64,000 bases of DNA from Amorphochlora amoebiformis (taxonomy: Eukaryota; Cercozoa; Chlorarachniophyceae): NCBI GenBank assembly GCA_054601695.1, contig BAAHQB010000010.1, positions 248,001-312,000 on the forward strand, written 5' to 3'. Shown one piece after another: positions 1 through 64,000 of this stretch. The translations under genes and the position numbers were made by a program. Numbering within the stretch: the first letter of the stretch is position 1; each line of letters begins with the position of its first letter. The notes below the pieces were generated by a model. That model did no database searches, was not told the DNA's origin, and worked only from the letters and a program-made list of their open reading frames with translations.

Positions 1-68
1 TCATGTGGTGTTGAGGAAGGATCATCTGCATAGAGTTACCGAAGCCTCCCGGGTAACCTAAAGTGAAT

Positions 69-113
<45 letters not shown>

Positions 114-143
114 ATATATATATAAATAAATAAATAAATACAT

Positions 144-175
<32 letters not shown>

Positions 176-331
176 GTATACATACATATATATATTTCTA
201 TATATGTATAAATGTAAATATATTTATACATACACACATAAATACAATCTAGTAGCATATATGCATTAAAAGTATATTTATAGACCAAATTATCGCATGA
301 ATAGAAATCTATTTACATACATACACCACAT

Positions 332-407
<76 letters not shown>

Positions 408-433
408 AACATTTTTTCATATAATTAAATTAT

Positions 434-485
<52 letters not shown>

Positions 486-564
486 TACATATGTACATAA
501 GTACGTATTTCGATATTACAAATCTGTTTAATATATATATATATAAATATATATATAAATATAT

Positions 565-595
<31 letters not shown>

Positions 596-618
596 GTAAT
601 TCTACACAATATCTCTAG

Positions 619-666
<48 letters not shown>

Positions 667-2183
667 ACATACATATGTAATCATATATATATTATATAAA
701 CTTGTAAATATTAACTCCAGTTCCAGATATCGATTTAAAAGGTCAATCAGGGAATCTAACCGAGTGGTGGAGGAGGAGCACCAGGTTGCATGCCGGTGGA
801 CGACGGGGGCGGCATTCCCATCGAGGGCTGAGGACGATTCTCCATTCCCTGTACACACATGTTAATCACCAAGCCCCGAGGCACGAGTGAACGTCGTCAC
901 CTGGTTGTGCGGAACGTATTGCTGAGCGCTGTTGGCAGAGTCAGGTGTGGTCTTGTTATCAGAAGGCTGTTTGGTCCGTCCAGCGTTAACCCCACCTCTG
1001 CTTCCTTGAGTAGAAGGGTCAGGACCTCCCATATAGCCATGGTATGGACCAGGACTGAATGAAAACTTCAGTCAGGTTTCAGTTAGTATAGTGTTGGATT
1101 TGAGCCTACTTTGAAGGCATATAGCCGTAAGGAGGGGCAGCAGTAGGAGCATTGGGATGGTTCCCTCTTGGGGGGAAAGAATAGTGGCCAGCAGGGGAGT
1201 AGAACGGTGCTCTCTGCACTTGCGGAGGGTAAGTTCCGTGATATTGGGAGAACTGAAAACGCGTAGGTTAGGACATATTTCCAAGGGAGTATCTGAGAAT
1301 ATCTAACCTGCTCGTTGCCCATAGTAAAGTTGTTAGGAGCCATTCCATACTGCGCCTTGGCCTGATGTTAAAGTCTCAACCGACGAGTCATGCATGAGAG
1401 GACGGATACCTGATTGTGAGGAATGCTTGAGTTGTGGACTTGGGCGGCAGAAGTGTTCGCAGCGGTACGCTGCTCTGTCATGCCGTCCATCTTCTGGGCG
1501 TACTGTTCCTTCTCCCTCTCGTACCTCTTCTTGTCGTAGTCAGCAAGCTGAACGTACGGCTGTAAAAACAAAATCAGATCAATGTATAACGGTAAGAAAG
1601 AATCTACCGCTTTCTCATCCTTGGACATCTCCCTCCACTTGCGACCAATCTTCTTGGCCATCTCGGAGAACGAGAGCTATCGATTAAACAAATTGAGTCA
1701 GCTGTCCTCATTGGTCAACAAAGTGCGCACACGTGATGATACCTCGGAGTCAGAAGGAGACATATCCGAGCGCTGCTTGACAACGAAAAAGAGATAGGCC
1801 GAAAGGGGATTCTTCGGAGCAGAAGGATCCTTCATTTTTTTACGACGCTTGCGCACACTTCCACCACCTGGGAGTGCTAGTTAGAATTGCGAAGGCAAAA
1901 TCATCACATCCTGACCCATGTTTGACTGATCGGCTGGACGATGCATCGGAATGGTATCCCGCTTCATATCCGGAGGAAGACGGTGCCTCTGGTTATCCAT
2001 GACATGCACCTGGCGAGCCATCGCGGGTCCTCCGGGGGGCGGATGCATCTGCGCGAGCATTATTTGGTTGTGATGCCTGAACATTTGCCCCGCCTGATCC
2101 GGTTGACCGGAAATGGGCAATTGTGCGGTCATAGCGCTTCGTTTGCGAGGATTAGGTTGGGGAGGTATTCCGTTGATGCTCAT
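1..2183 (-). CDS. HMG-box DNA-binding protein, Pro/Gln/Met-rich tail, 3' end off the left edge
   Basis: Exons read on the minus strand: 2183-1916, 1867-1743, 1676-1608, 1559-1410, 1361-1308, 1252-1110, 1054-901, 848-761 and 57-1. Reading phase agrees at every junction and the first seven introns are only 46-66 bases. One HMG box lies at about residues 104-172: a basic KRRKK run, then [13 protein letters not shown], then [13 protein letters not shown] and the [13 protein letters not shown] helix. This family bends DNA and acts in chromatin or transcription, so it is presumably nuclear. The flanks are low-complexity and rich in Pro, Gln and Met. The start MSINGIPP is the methionine nearest the box; an in-frame Met at 2285 is possible. 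At 761 the frame either stops (TAG at 758-756) or splices through a TA-filled intron to 57-1, whose Tyr-Pro-Gly-Gly/Met-Gln composition matches the tail. I prefer splicing. Divergent from the GST. Confidence 0.9.
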
Positions 2184-2463
2184 CTTCAAATCGTCGGTCC
2201 CGATATCGAGTAAGTTCAGGCCTCTTCGCTTAGTTAAGGCCCCTATCCCCTTGCGGTGATTAGCTAACGCGTCCTGAGAAAGCACGCGGATTTTAGTGGG
2301 TAGTACTAAGAAACCGTCTTAAACTTTATTATTCGGCGACAGTTACTTTTCTGGAATATTTTCTCGCTGGATATTAAATCCCGCTACTATCCGTTACTAC
2401 CCGTCATCTCCTCCTGTTGACACGCCTGCTCCCCCAGATTTCAATCCGATATCGTGCTACGCA
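2184..2463. promoter_or_regulatory. Shared divergent 5' region of the HMG-box and GST genes
   Basis: About 280 bases of mixed-composition, TA-repeat-free sequence separate the two proposed start codons. No TATA box or other motif can be assigned with confidence. The role as a bidirectional promoter is inferred only from gene orientation and spacing. Confidence 0.4.
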
Positions 2464-4014
<1,551 letters not shown>

Positions 4015-4778
4015 ATATAAACTTACACGTACGCGGCCAACAACGGGTACCAATAGGGACAGTTGCATGATCAATAGCCTTCCCAGTGTGGTAATCACAA
4101 TTAACTCTTAAATCGATTTATTCATATGCCGCATGATGATTGCTGTATACTAGGTATATACATGAAATTACACATATATATATATATATGTATATTTCTT
4201 TGTCTGTATTTCATAGTATATGGACCATAATATGGTCATATATGTATATACAAAAATATGTATATATATACACCAACAGTACTCTAGTACTAGAGTTGAT
4301 TTTTTGTAGTAGTAATACTGTAGTATTAATTATGTACGTCGCACACTAGTCGTCTAGCTAGTGTAACCGTTGAGTAATGATTAGCAATGTAAATTGCACT
4401 TCTGAATACACAAATAATATCTTGTATGTCACATCTGAAAGTTCGATAGTTTAACTAGTTTAAAATCAAAGACAAGTTCAATACTAGGCTACTCTCTGGA
4501 TCTAGACTAGTACTGCTGTACACTTAAATCGACGAATTTTGCGTAGATGGCGCTGTCGATCCATTCCGGGGGTTGCACTCCAAAAAACTTGGTTAATACC
4601 TATGTATCGCAATCACAATGGAATCATGACAGCTGCAACGATAATAGAGTGATGATAACGATAACATTATTATGCAAGTGTATTGCATTCAATATATATT
4701 CGTAATCAGCCTCATCTATACATACATGTTAATGTATAATATACATATACATACATATTATATACATATATGTGTGTG

Positions 4779-4818
<40 letters not shown>

Positions 4819-4852
4819 TATATATATATAATATATATATATATATTTATAC

Positions 4853-4883
<31 letters not shown>

Positions 4884-4978
4884 AACTTATGAATTTATTA
4901 ATCGTTATGAATCTAGTAAATACACCGTAGACCAATCCACCTAAACGATTTACATTCCAACTTTTATGAAAATATACA

Positions 4979-5053
<75 letters not shown>

Positions 5054-5225
5054 CTATATATATATATTATATATATATAACTATATAAATATATATCACA
5101 CATATATACACATATACATGTGAGCGTATATATATCATAATATATATATATATATATATATATATTGTGATATATATACAATATATTATATATATATATT
5201 ATATATATATATATATAGTGTTATA

Positions 5226-5291
<66 letters not shown>

Positions 5292-5567
5292 GCAAATACA
5301 CACGTGTACAACACATATATTTATATTTATATTATATTTATATATATTAAATTAAATATATTAACATAATATATATATATATATATGTATATAATGTGCA
5401 TATATATATTATTTTTAGTTGAATTCACATATTCATAAATATGGCATCCGAGTATCTATATTTAAATATGTAAATATTGTACGTAGGTTCAGATTCCATT
5501 TGATGATACATCGACGCTTGGCATATAAATATTATATTATATATATATATATTTATATATATATGTG

Positions 5568-5609
<42 letters not shown>

Positions 5610-5824
5610 TGTATATATGCATGTAAATGTTCATATGATATAACAGATGGCTGTGTACAATAAATAATGTAATATGTTGTATATACATATATAACTTATA
5701 AATAGAAATATACTTATTATATATACATATATACATATATATATATATTATATATTGATACAAGAATACGATAAATATATAAATATAAATATGTACTATA
5801 CATTATGTATTATATATTATATAT

Positions 5825-5863
<39 letters not shown>

Positions 5864-5992
5864 GAATGTAATATATATATATATATATGTATGCAATATA
5901 TGTATGTATGTATAAATATATGTGTATATATATATGTGTTTATATATATATTTAAAATGCAGGTGTACACATACGCATACAAACACAAACGC

Positions 5993-6047
<55 letters not shown>

Positions 6048-6106
6048 TATGTATCCATCTATTGTAATATTGCGTTACATTTTATATCATATGAAGACAA
6101 ATACAG

Positions 6107-6159
<53 letters not shown>

Positions 6160-6243
6160 TGCATATACATAATATACGTATATATATACCTTTAAATTGT
6201 ATGCATATATTATACATATACATACATCCATAAATATATATAA

Positions 6244-6293
<50 letters not shown>

Positions 6294-6487
6294 ATATATA
6301 TTATTGACACAACTAGTCAATATATATATATATATATATGTATATGTGTGTGTGTGTGTATGTATATGAATTTATATATATGTATATAATATATTTGTGT
6401 GCATTACGTATATGTAGATAATACATAAATATATTTTACATGTGTACACACACACACACATTATATATATATATATATATATGTATG

Positions 6488-6523
<36 letters not shown>

Positions 6524-6612
6524 ATATATATATATGTTATATATATATATATATATATATATTTTATATATTATGTATATATACATGTATTGCAACATCT
6601 ACAATGTATACA

Positions 6613-6667
<55 letters not shown>

Positions 6668-6917
6668 CTCTACTTATAATATAAAATAACATGATGTTTA
6701 TAGTCTAGATATCTTTGTAATATTTAATACTATATATATATGAATACATATAATATATATATGTATATATATATATATATATTATATATAATATATATAT
6801 ATATATCAACATATATATATATGTATGTATGTAGGTATATATATATATACATATATATATATATGTATCTATACTTATCTATTTATATGTATGGTATGTG
6901 ATAGCTCTACTACTTAC
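4015..6917. other. Convergent gap between GST and oxidase: CTAG-rich unique block, then TA repeats
   Basis: The part from about 4270 to 4700 is non-repetitive and dense in CTAG and ACTAGT words, with short palindromes such as TTTAACTAGTTTAAA. From about 4735 to 6900 it is TA/CA microsatellite with small islands (4890-4985, 5410-5530). The last exon(s) of the amine-oxidase gene should lie here but I could not identify them; an island near 5490-5512 is only a weak candidate. Confidence 0.6.
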
Positions 6918-17536
<10,619 letters not shown>

Positions 17537-17737
17537 CGTTCACCGACTAGATCACGTTCTGTCCACGGTAGGAGGATGTCGAAGGGCCAGTTCTGGCCCC
17601 TTCAGTTCAGGCCCTTCAATCAGAGCCTAAGACAGCCCGCCACGCCACGTGGTCAGCTTTTCCTCCGGGAGTACCCGAGATTGGAGTTTCTAGAGATTCC
17701 CATTATTAGATATCTTCATAAGAATATCTATATTATC
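17537..17737. promoter_or_regulatory. Shared divergent 5' region of the oxidase and beta-lactamase-like genes
   Basis: Two hundred bases without TA repeat separate the start codons of two secondary-metabolism-type enzyme genes. No promoter element can be named. A bidirectional promoter is inferred from geometry alone. Confidence 0.4.
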
Positions 17738-27888
<10,151 letters not shown>

Positions 27889-27947
27889 ATAAATATATGT
27901 ATTATAATATATATTTCTAAGCATGTGCATGTTTTGCCGTTTTATAT

Positions 27948-27986
<39 letters not shown>

Positions 27987-28800
27987 AATAATATATTATA
28001 TATATACATATATATATACATATATATATATGTATATTTATATATATATATATATATATTATATAATATAATACATATATTTATAACTAGATGGAATTAC
28101 ATATATATATATATATATATATATAAATGTATATATATAAATGTATGTAATGATATACATTGGCATTTAGAAATAAAACTCACGTTCAATGACTATCAAC
28201 CATCTAGACCATGTAAATTATTCAATATATACAGGTTACCTCTTTCTCACACAACTAGTCCCGCCCAGCACCTGGCCAATTCGCGCTCAACTCACTTATA
28301 CCATTCAGTCAAATTATCCGCCGCGGCACTGATCTTAAAGTTAAATTTTGTAGATATTAAGTACTGAATAAATTGTACGTTTTGTTTGACGTTTAAATAT
28401 GTACATATTATACTGGTCATATTTTCCTAAATCCAGTATATCTACCATTATCTAATTATATTCATCAATTGATTATATACTAGATATACTACGTCTAGTA
28501 CGTATAGAACTAGCAGATACTAGAGATACTCTAGATACTGTAAGAGAATGGAGTTCGCTGTCGGATCGGATAGCTGCATACTGGATACTAATCTGTCACT
28601 ACGTCTAATCTTGAGTGACACTGTGTTATATAAAGTTCTTAATTCTTCGGCAATGGCATGATATAGCGAGATATAAGTTAAGAACGAACTACTGGTGAAA
28701 CTCAGGTACAAATTGGTAATTGAACAAGTTAAATCACAATATTGCAATTTTGAGCAATAGCTAATGGGACTGTCTTACTAATTAAATAACTTTGGAAAAT
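27889..28800. other. Convergent gap between the lactamase-like and Vps9 genes
   Basis: A possible AATAAA at 27889 follows the upstream gene. TA/CA repeat fills about 27940-28140. The rest is unique sequence, with a CTAG-rich palindromic patch at about 28470-28560 (words such as CTAGATA and ACGTCTAGTACG). No exon was recognised. Confidence 0.6.
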
Positions 28801-38170
<9,370 letters not shown>

Positions 38171-38300
38171 CCGATCGAAGGTCAAATCAGGCTTTCGTCG
38201 CCATGCGAGTGTTGTGACAAGATGCGACGTCACGGGTTAATAACACTATGTATATGTCTATTTGTTCTATCGCACATATTAATCCCATGATATCGCGCAG
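38171..38300. promoter_or_regulatory. Shared divergent 5' region of the Vps9 and FHA genes
   Basis: Only 130 bases separate the Vps9 ATG from the proposed FHA ATG. No TA repeat is present. Promoter function is inferred from orientation. Confidence 0.35.
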
Positions 38301-44675
<6,375 letters not shown>

Positions 44676-45469
44676 TAAAAATTATATTTAACCTTTCAAG
44701 GGATTCTTATAAAATATGTAATTCAGTTACCTAGGTTACATACGCGAAGTGAAAGCTGACGCAGAAAGTCTAGAAAGCAACGAAAGTTTTACTTAGTACT
44801 AGTAGTAACTAGCTAGATCGTAGTAATACTAACTACTAACTTGCTAGTAGCGTGGCATCCGATCATTATCCGATCTGATACTCAGTTGAAGTGTAGACAT
44901 CATACTAGTCATATCATCGTATTTGAGTGTGTATTTCATTTCTTTTGCGGTTATTACAAATTTATATACTAGATATATATATATATATATATATCATATT
45001 ATCTGATTCATAAATATATATATATATATATATCAAGATATGTGTATGTCTAGATGTGTCTGTGTCACGAAACCTCCCACCCGATGGTATGCAAAAACTG
45101 TTGCGAACATCGCCTATCGTTTTGATCCTTGATCCTCTCGAGCTTAAAAAAAAAAAAAGAATATGAGTCTCCTATAAGCTTTAGTACTAGTAGTAAGGAG
45201 GCGTAAGTCGGTCTATATATAAATTTTAATATACATAGGAATAAAACTACATACCGTTTAACTAGTTTAAATGCAGCTCTCAAACTAGTCTCTGAGCAAT
45301 TTGCGATAGCGTAATTCTACCCTGTCTACTTATGATTCATTCGAGTCACTACAACTAGTGATATCGTTTATAATGATTTTATATATGTACAGCATAGTAT
45401 CTTAGCATACCAGATCGTTCTACTAGTTCTACGTAACTTAAGTGCAAGCCGCCGTCGGTCAGTTAATAC
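44676..45469. other. Convergent gap between FHA and TMEM97-like genes, CTAG-rich
   Basis: Unique sequence dense in ACTAGT, CTAGCTAG and CTAGTAG words at about 44795-44860 and 45180-45430, with a TTTAACTAGTTTAAA palindrome (near 45258) also found near 4452. Two short TA tracts and an A13 run interrupt it. No exon was recognised. Confidence 0.6.
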
Positions 45470-46061
45470 CTATGCCGACATCCGGCGGTCTTGAAACTCA
45501 ATCGGACTTTTTGCGGCCAAACGGCCGCTCTTGTGCCAACATTCGAGCCTAACAATCATATACGGGTACGACAATATGCTTATCATATGACTCACAAATA
45601 GAAATACGGAGAGCGTAGGTTTACATAACTCTTTAGATTTCACCAGTAAGCACAACGGCACCACGACCCACGGTGCATTGAGCAACAGGACCAGCGGGAG
45701 GTTAGTACTCCGAGATGGTCCGTACCTAACGCACAGTATAAACATCAGATTAATATCGTAATGGTAGTTTAGCTCGGGTTTGAGGGTAAGAGTTAGCGCA
45801 CATCTCTTCTGCCAATATAATGGTGAGTATTGTGATGAGAACGCATGAATACAGGATGCTGGGCATGCGAATCCAATTTTTCTGGAATAAGAAGGCGTAG
45901 GTCCCTGCGATATGTATATATATTATATGTAATATAATATTATATATATATATGTATATATAACACGTATACATATATATATATATATATATATACACAT
46001 TATATATATATATATACATTATATATATGTATATATATATATATATATACATATACATCTA

Positions 46062-46096
<35 letters not shown>

Positions 46097-46257
46097 AACA
46101 AAATATGCTTTTCATACATATCATGTAGTTTGTTTATACACCTATACGTAGATGATATTGAAATACAAAAACATGTATGAATATATGATATTAAACATTA
46201 TATATGTGTATATATATGTATAATATATATATAATATATATATATATATATTTGTAT

Positions 46258-46299
<42 letters not shown>

Positions 46300-46333
46300 A
46301 AAATATATATTTAGATGTGCATGTTTTATATAC

Positions 46334-46401
<68 letters not shown>

Positions 46402-46436
46402 CAAACACATATATACAATTAATAATATGTATATAT

Positions 46437-46480
<44 letters not shown>

Positions 46481-47845
46481 AATATAAGGGATATATGTAT
46501 ATGAAATTATCTATATATATATATATATATATATATTTACATATGTATAAATAATTCTATTATATGTATATATAAGTAACGTGCAAACGGCTCTTGTATA
46601 TCTACACATCACATATGTACTTTTGAAGGATACTATGTCATGTAAATTTACATTCATGTATATAAATATGTATATATTACAATATATATACACACATATA
46701 TATATATATATATATATAATATATATGTTGTGTGTAAAACACATATACACATAAGTATACATGTATACATGTATATGTATATATATTAAATATATGCATG
46801 CTATGTAAGCAGATATATTCATATATCACGGATTTTCCTTCATATGTACTTTGACATTTACAAGCACCCGTTGGTGATTCAGGGGTGGCGTTTATAATGG
46901 ATTTGTTTTAGTACCGATGACATAGAATGGTCCGAAAAAGAGCACGTCCCACCATATAGTGACCTTCCACCACACAGGGCGCTCAATCAGGACAGGGTCG
47001 AAGTTTCGGGCGTACCTGTAAATGAAAATCAACTCACTCTATCTGGAGCCCGAGCCCATAATGCACAAGCCTCCCATCCTACTAACCGTTATCCCGAAGA
47101 TTACCAGTGGATTAGATTCACCATGACATCGGGAGGCCAAACAGGATACTTATCAGGGGTCCTGGAGTGGTTGCACACATCTATGCTAGCGATTTGACAA
47201 TATTTGTTGTGATTCGGCTTGGATTGGTGTCCTTACATGTTTGAGGCGTCTTCTCGGGCAATGATTAGCTGCTCGGCGTCGACAACGTAGGTAACAAACG
47301 GAAAATTGAATAGGAAGAAGATAATGAGGGTGAGATCCGCGGGTCGATGAAAAATAGAAACAGGCTTATACGAGAGATGGGGTTGGAGGATGCGGTAGAT
47401 GGTTGAGGGGAGGAGTGAGATCGGAATAAACGCGCACAACCCGGCCACAGCCCACAGGATCTAAGGAAGGGCAATTTGGAAAGGATCGAACGGAACTGTT
47501 GAATCATCTTTTAATCAATGAATAATCTAAGGCCTAGATAGTCGATTTTCCGCCTGCACGTCTGGCAACCACAGTAACAGGTACCTGGGTGTGGAGTTCA
47601 TTCTCGCCGTTCATGTTGTACGCGATGACACATGTGTCCGCGATGACACATGTTTCCGACATTGTGTCGAGAGCGGAACCCAAGAGCGAAAAGAATCTTT
47701 CCTTCCCTGAATTTTGCGGCGCACTGCAACCGCTCCCCCGCGAGCCGGGAATACGAACGATGCGTCGTAGGAAGTCGAGAAGACTCTTGGGGAAAAATGT
47801 GGAGTTTCGGGGAGACTTAAAGAAGGCTAAGGCACCATCCGCCAA
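45470..47845 (-). CDS. EXPERA-domain membrane protein, TMEM97/sigma-2 receptor family
   Basis: Exons 47845-47585, 47460-47237, 47015-46915, 45904-45802 and 45725-45470 give 314 residues. The EXPERA core shows [19 protein letters not shown] with its acidic VVDAEQ helix end, [38 protein letters not shown] and [15 protein letters not shown]. These correspond to the four membrane helices of the TMEM97/EBP-like family, whose members bind sterols in the endoplasmic reticulum and, for TMEM97, influence NPC1 and cholesterol handling. The 87-residue basic N-terminal extension, including a duplicated TCVIA, and a roughly 60-residue C-terminal extension make it longer than usual (about 170-200). The C-terminus after CLLVKS may be intron read-through, since a GT lies just after the last helix. 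Intron 3 contains the TA repeats. Confidence 0.88.
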
Positions 47846-48358
47846 AAGGTGAAACTTTGGACATCGTTTGAATGCAAGAAATGCCTATTTGATCATCTCG
47901 TGGTAGGGGACGCCAGGATACCAAAGAGCGTGCGCCCTCTAACAGGTATTGTCAATATATTCGCTCATAATGGCCTTCAAAATACCTCCTCGCCCAGCCG
48001 GAATCCAAAGCTTATGATCCTATTCCGTCTCAATGAATATTATCAGGCGAAGCGCGGTGGGGAAGAAAGCCCCGCCAAGCAAGAGGGCAAAACAAACCAG
48101 CTCGCAGAAAAGGCATGATGGAGATCATAAAGAAGAAATGGATGATAAGAAGGCCAAGTTGGCCAAGCGGGGATCAAAGCGGTCGACCAGGCACGAACAC
48201 CATTCCTGAATCTGTAGATGCAACGTGCTGACATGATCCGTCTCCAGGGCATCGAGTGGATTAACAACAGCCAACGCGTCGATATTTGGACAGACTACTG
48301 GCACCGCAAATATTCGAAGCACTCGGAGCATCCGAAGGTCCGCATCCGATCGTGAAAT
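47846..48358. other. 5' region between TMEM97-like and Tudor-like genes
   Basis: A 270-base open frame (47849-48118, plus strand) begins just beyond the TMEM97 start and includes duplicate copy 1. It may be an upstream exon or alternative first exon of the Tudor-like gene, or a decayed copy. I cannot decide. Any bidirectional promoter would lie here. Confidence 0.35.

Positions 48359-64000
<15,642 letters not shown>

Noticed and set aside
58-865. Long open frames of alternating Tyr and Ile (here and about a hundred elsewhere)
   Set aside because: They are translations of (TA)n microsatellite in any frame and strand, with no codon or domain signal.
38171-38233. Upstream start for the Vps9 protein at 38233
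   Set aside because: The codon there is GTG, not ATG; the first ATG in frame is at 38170.

Overview
This is a protist-type eukaryotic nuclear segment. Most of its length is (TA)n and related (TA/CA/TG) microsatellite. Genes are recognisable only as many short exons (about 14 to 490 bases) floating in that background. I rebuilt them by hand from splice signals, reading-phase continuity and family motifs. Nearly all long open frames in the TA tracts (poly Tyr-Ile) are artefacts. Introns are GT-AG with frequent CTAAC-like branch sites, often only 46-66 bases long; about six use GC-AG. Degenerate TTAGGG/CCCTAA telomere-like repeats are scattered through introns. A dinoflagellate or perkinsid-like alveolate would fit the GC donors, the MGCGNSK-type GST start and the AT-microsatellite bloat. 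That placement is inference and low confidence.

Layout, left to right: (1) HMG-box protein, minus, running off the left edge; (2) GST, plus; (3) secreted FAD amine-oxidase-like enzyme, minus, about 20 exons; (4) class-C beta-lactamase-like serine hydrolase, plus, 19 exons, complete; (5) Vps9-domain Rab5-type GEF, minus, 13 exons, complete; (6) FHA-domain protein, plus; (7) EXPERA/TMEM97 (sigma-2) family membrane protein, minus; (8) lysine-rich, Tudor-like, multi-membrane-span protein, plus, an unusual combination; (9) HECT E3 ubiquitin ligase, plus, running off the right edge before its catalytic cysteine.

Genes 1-8 form four divergent pairs (-+ -+ -+ -+). Start codons in the first three pairs are about 130-280 bases apart, suggesting shared bidirectional promoters. 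The three convergent gaps (GST/oxidase, lactamase/Vps9, FHA/TMEM97) carry non-TA, CTAG-rich sequence. At least five copies of a 250-350 base dispersed repeat with a tRNA-like head lie inside introns, four of them bounded directly by TA tracts. No operon logic or shared pathway joins the genes; the Vps9 and HECT proteins are general trafficking and ubiquitin factors, and the HMG, FHA and Tudor proteins look nuclear.
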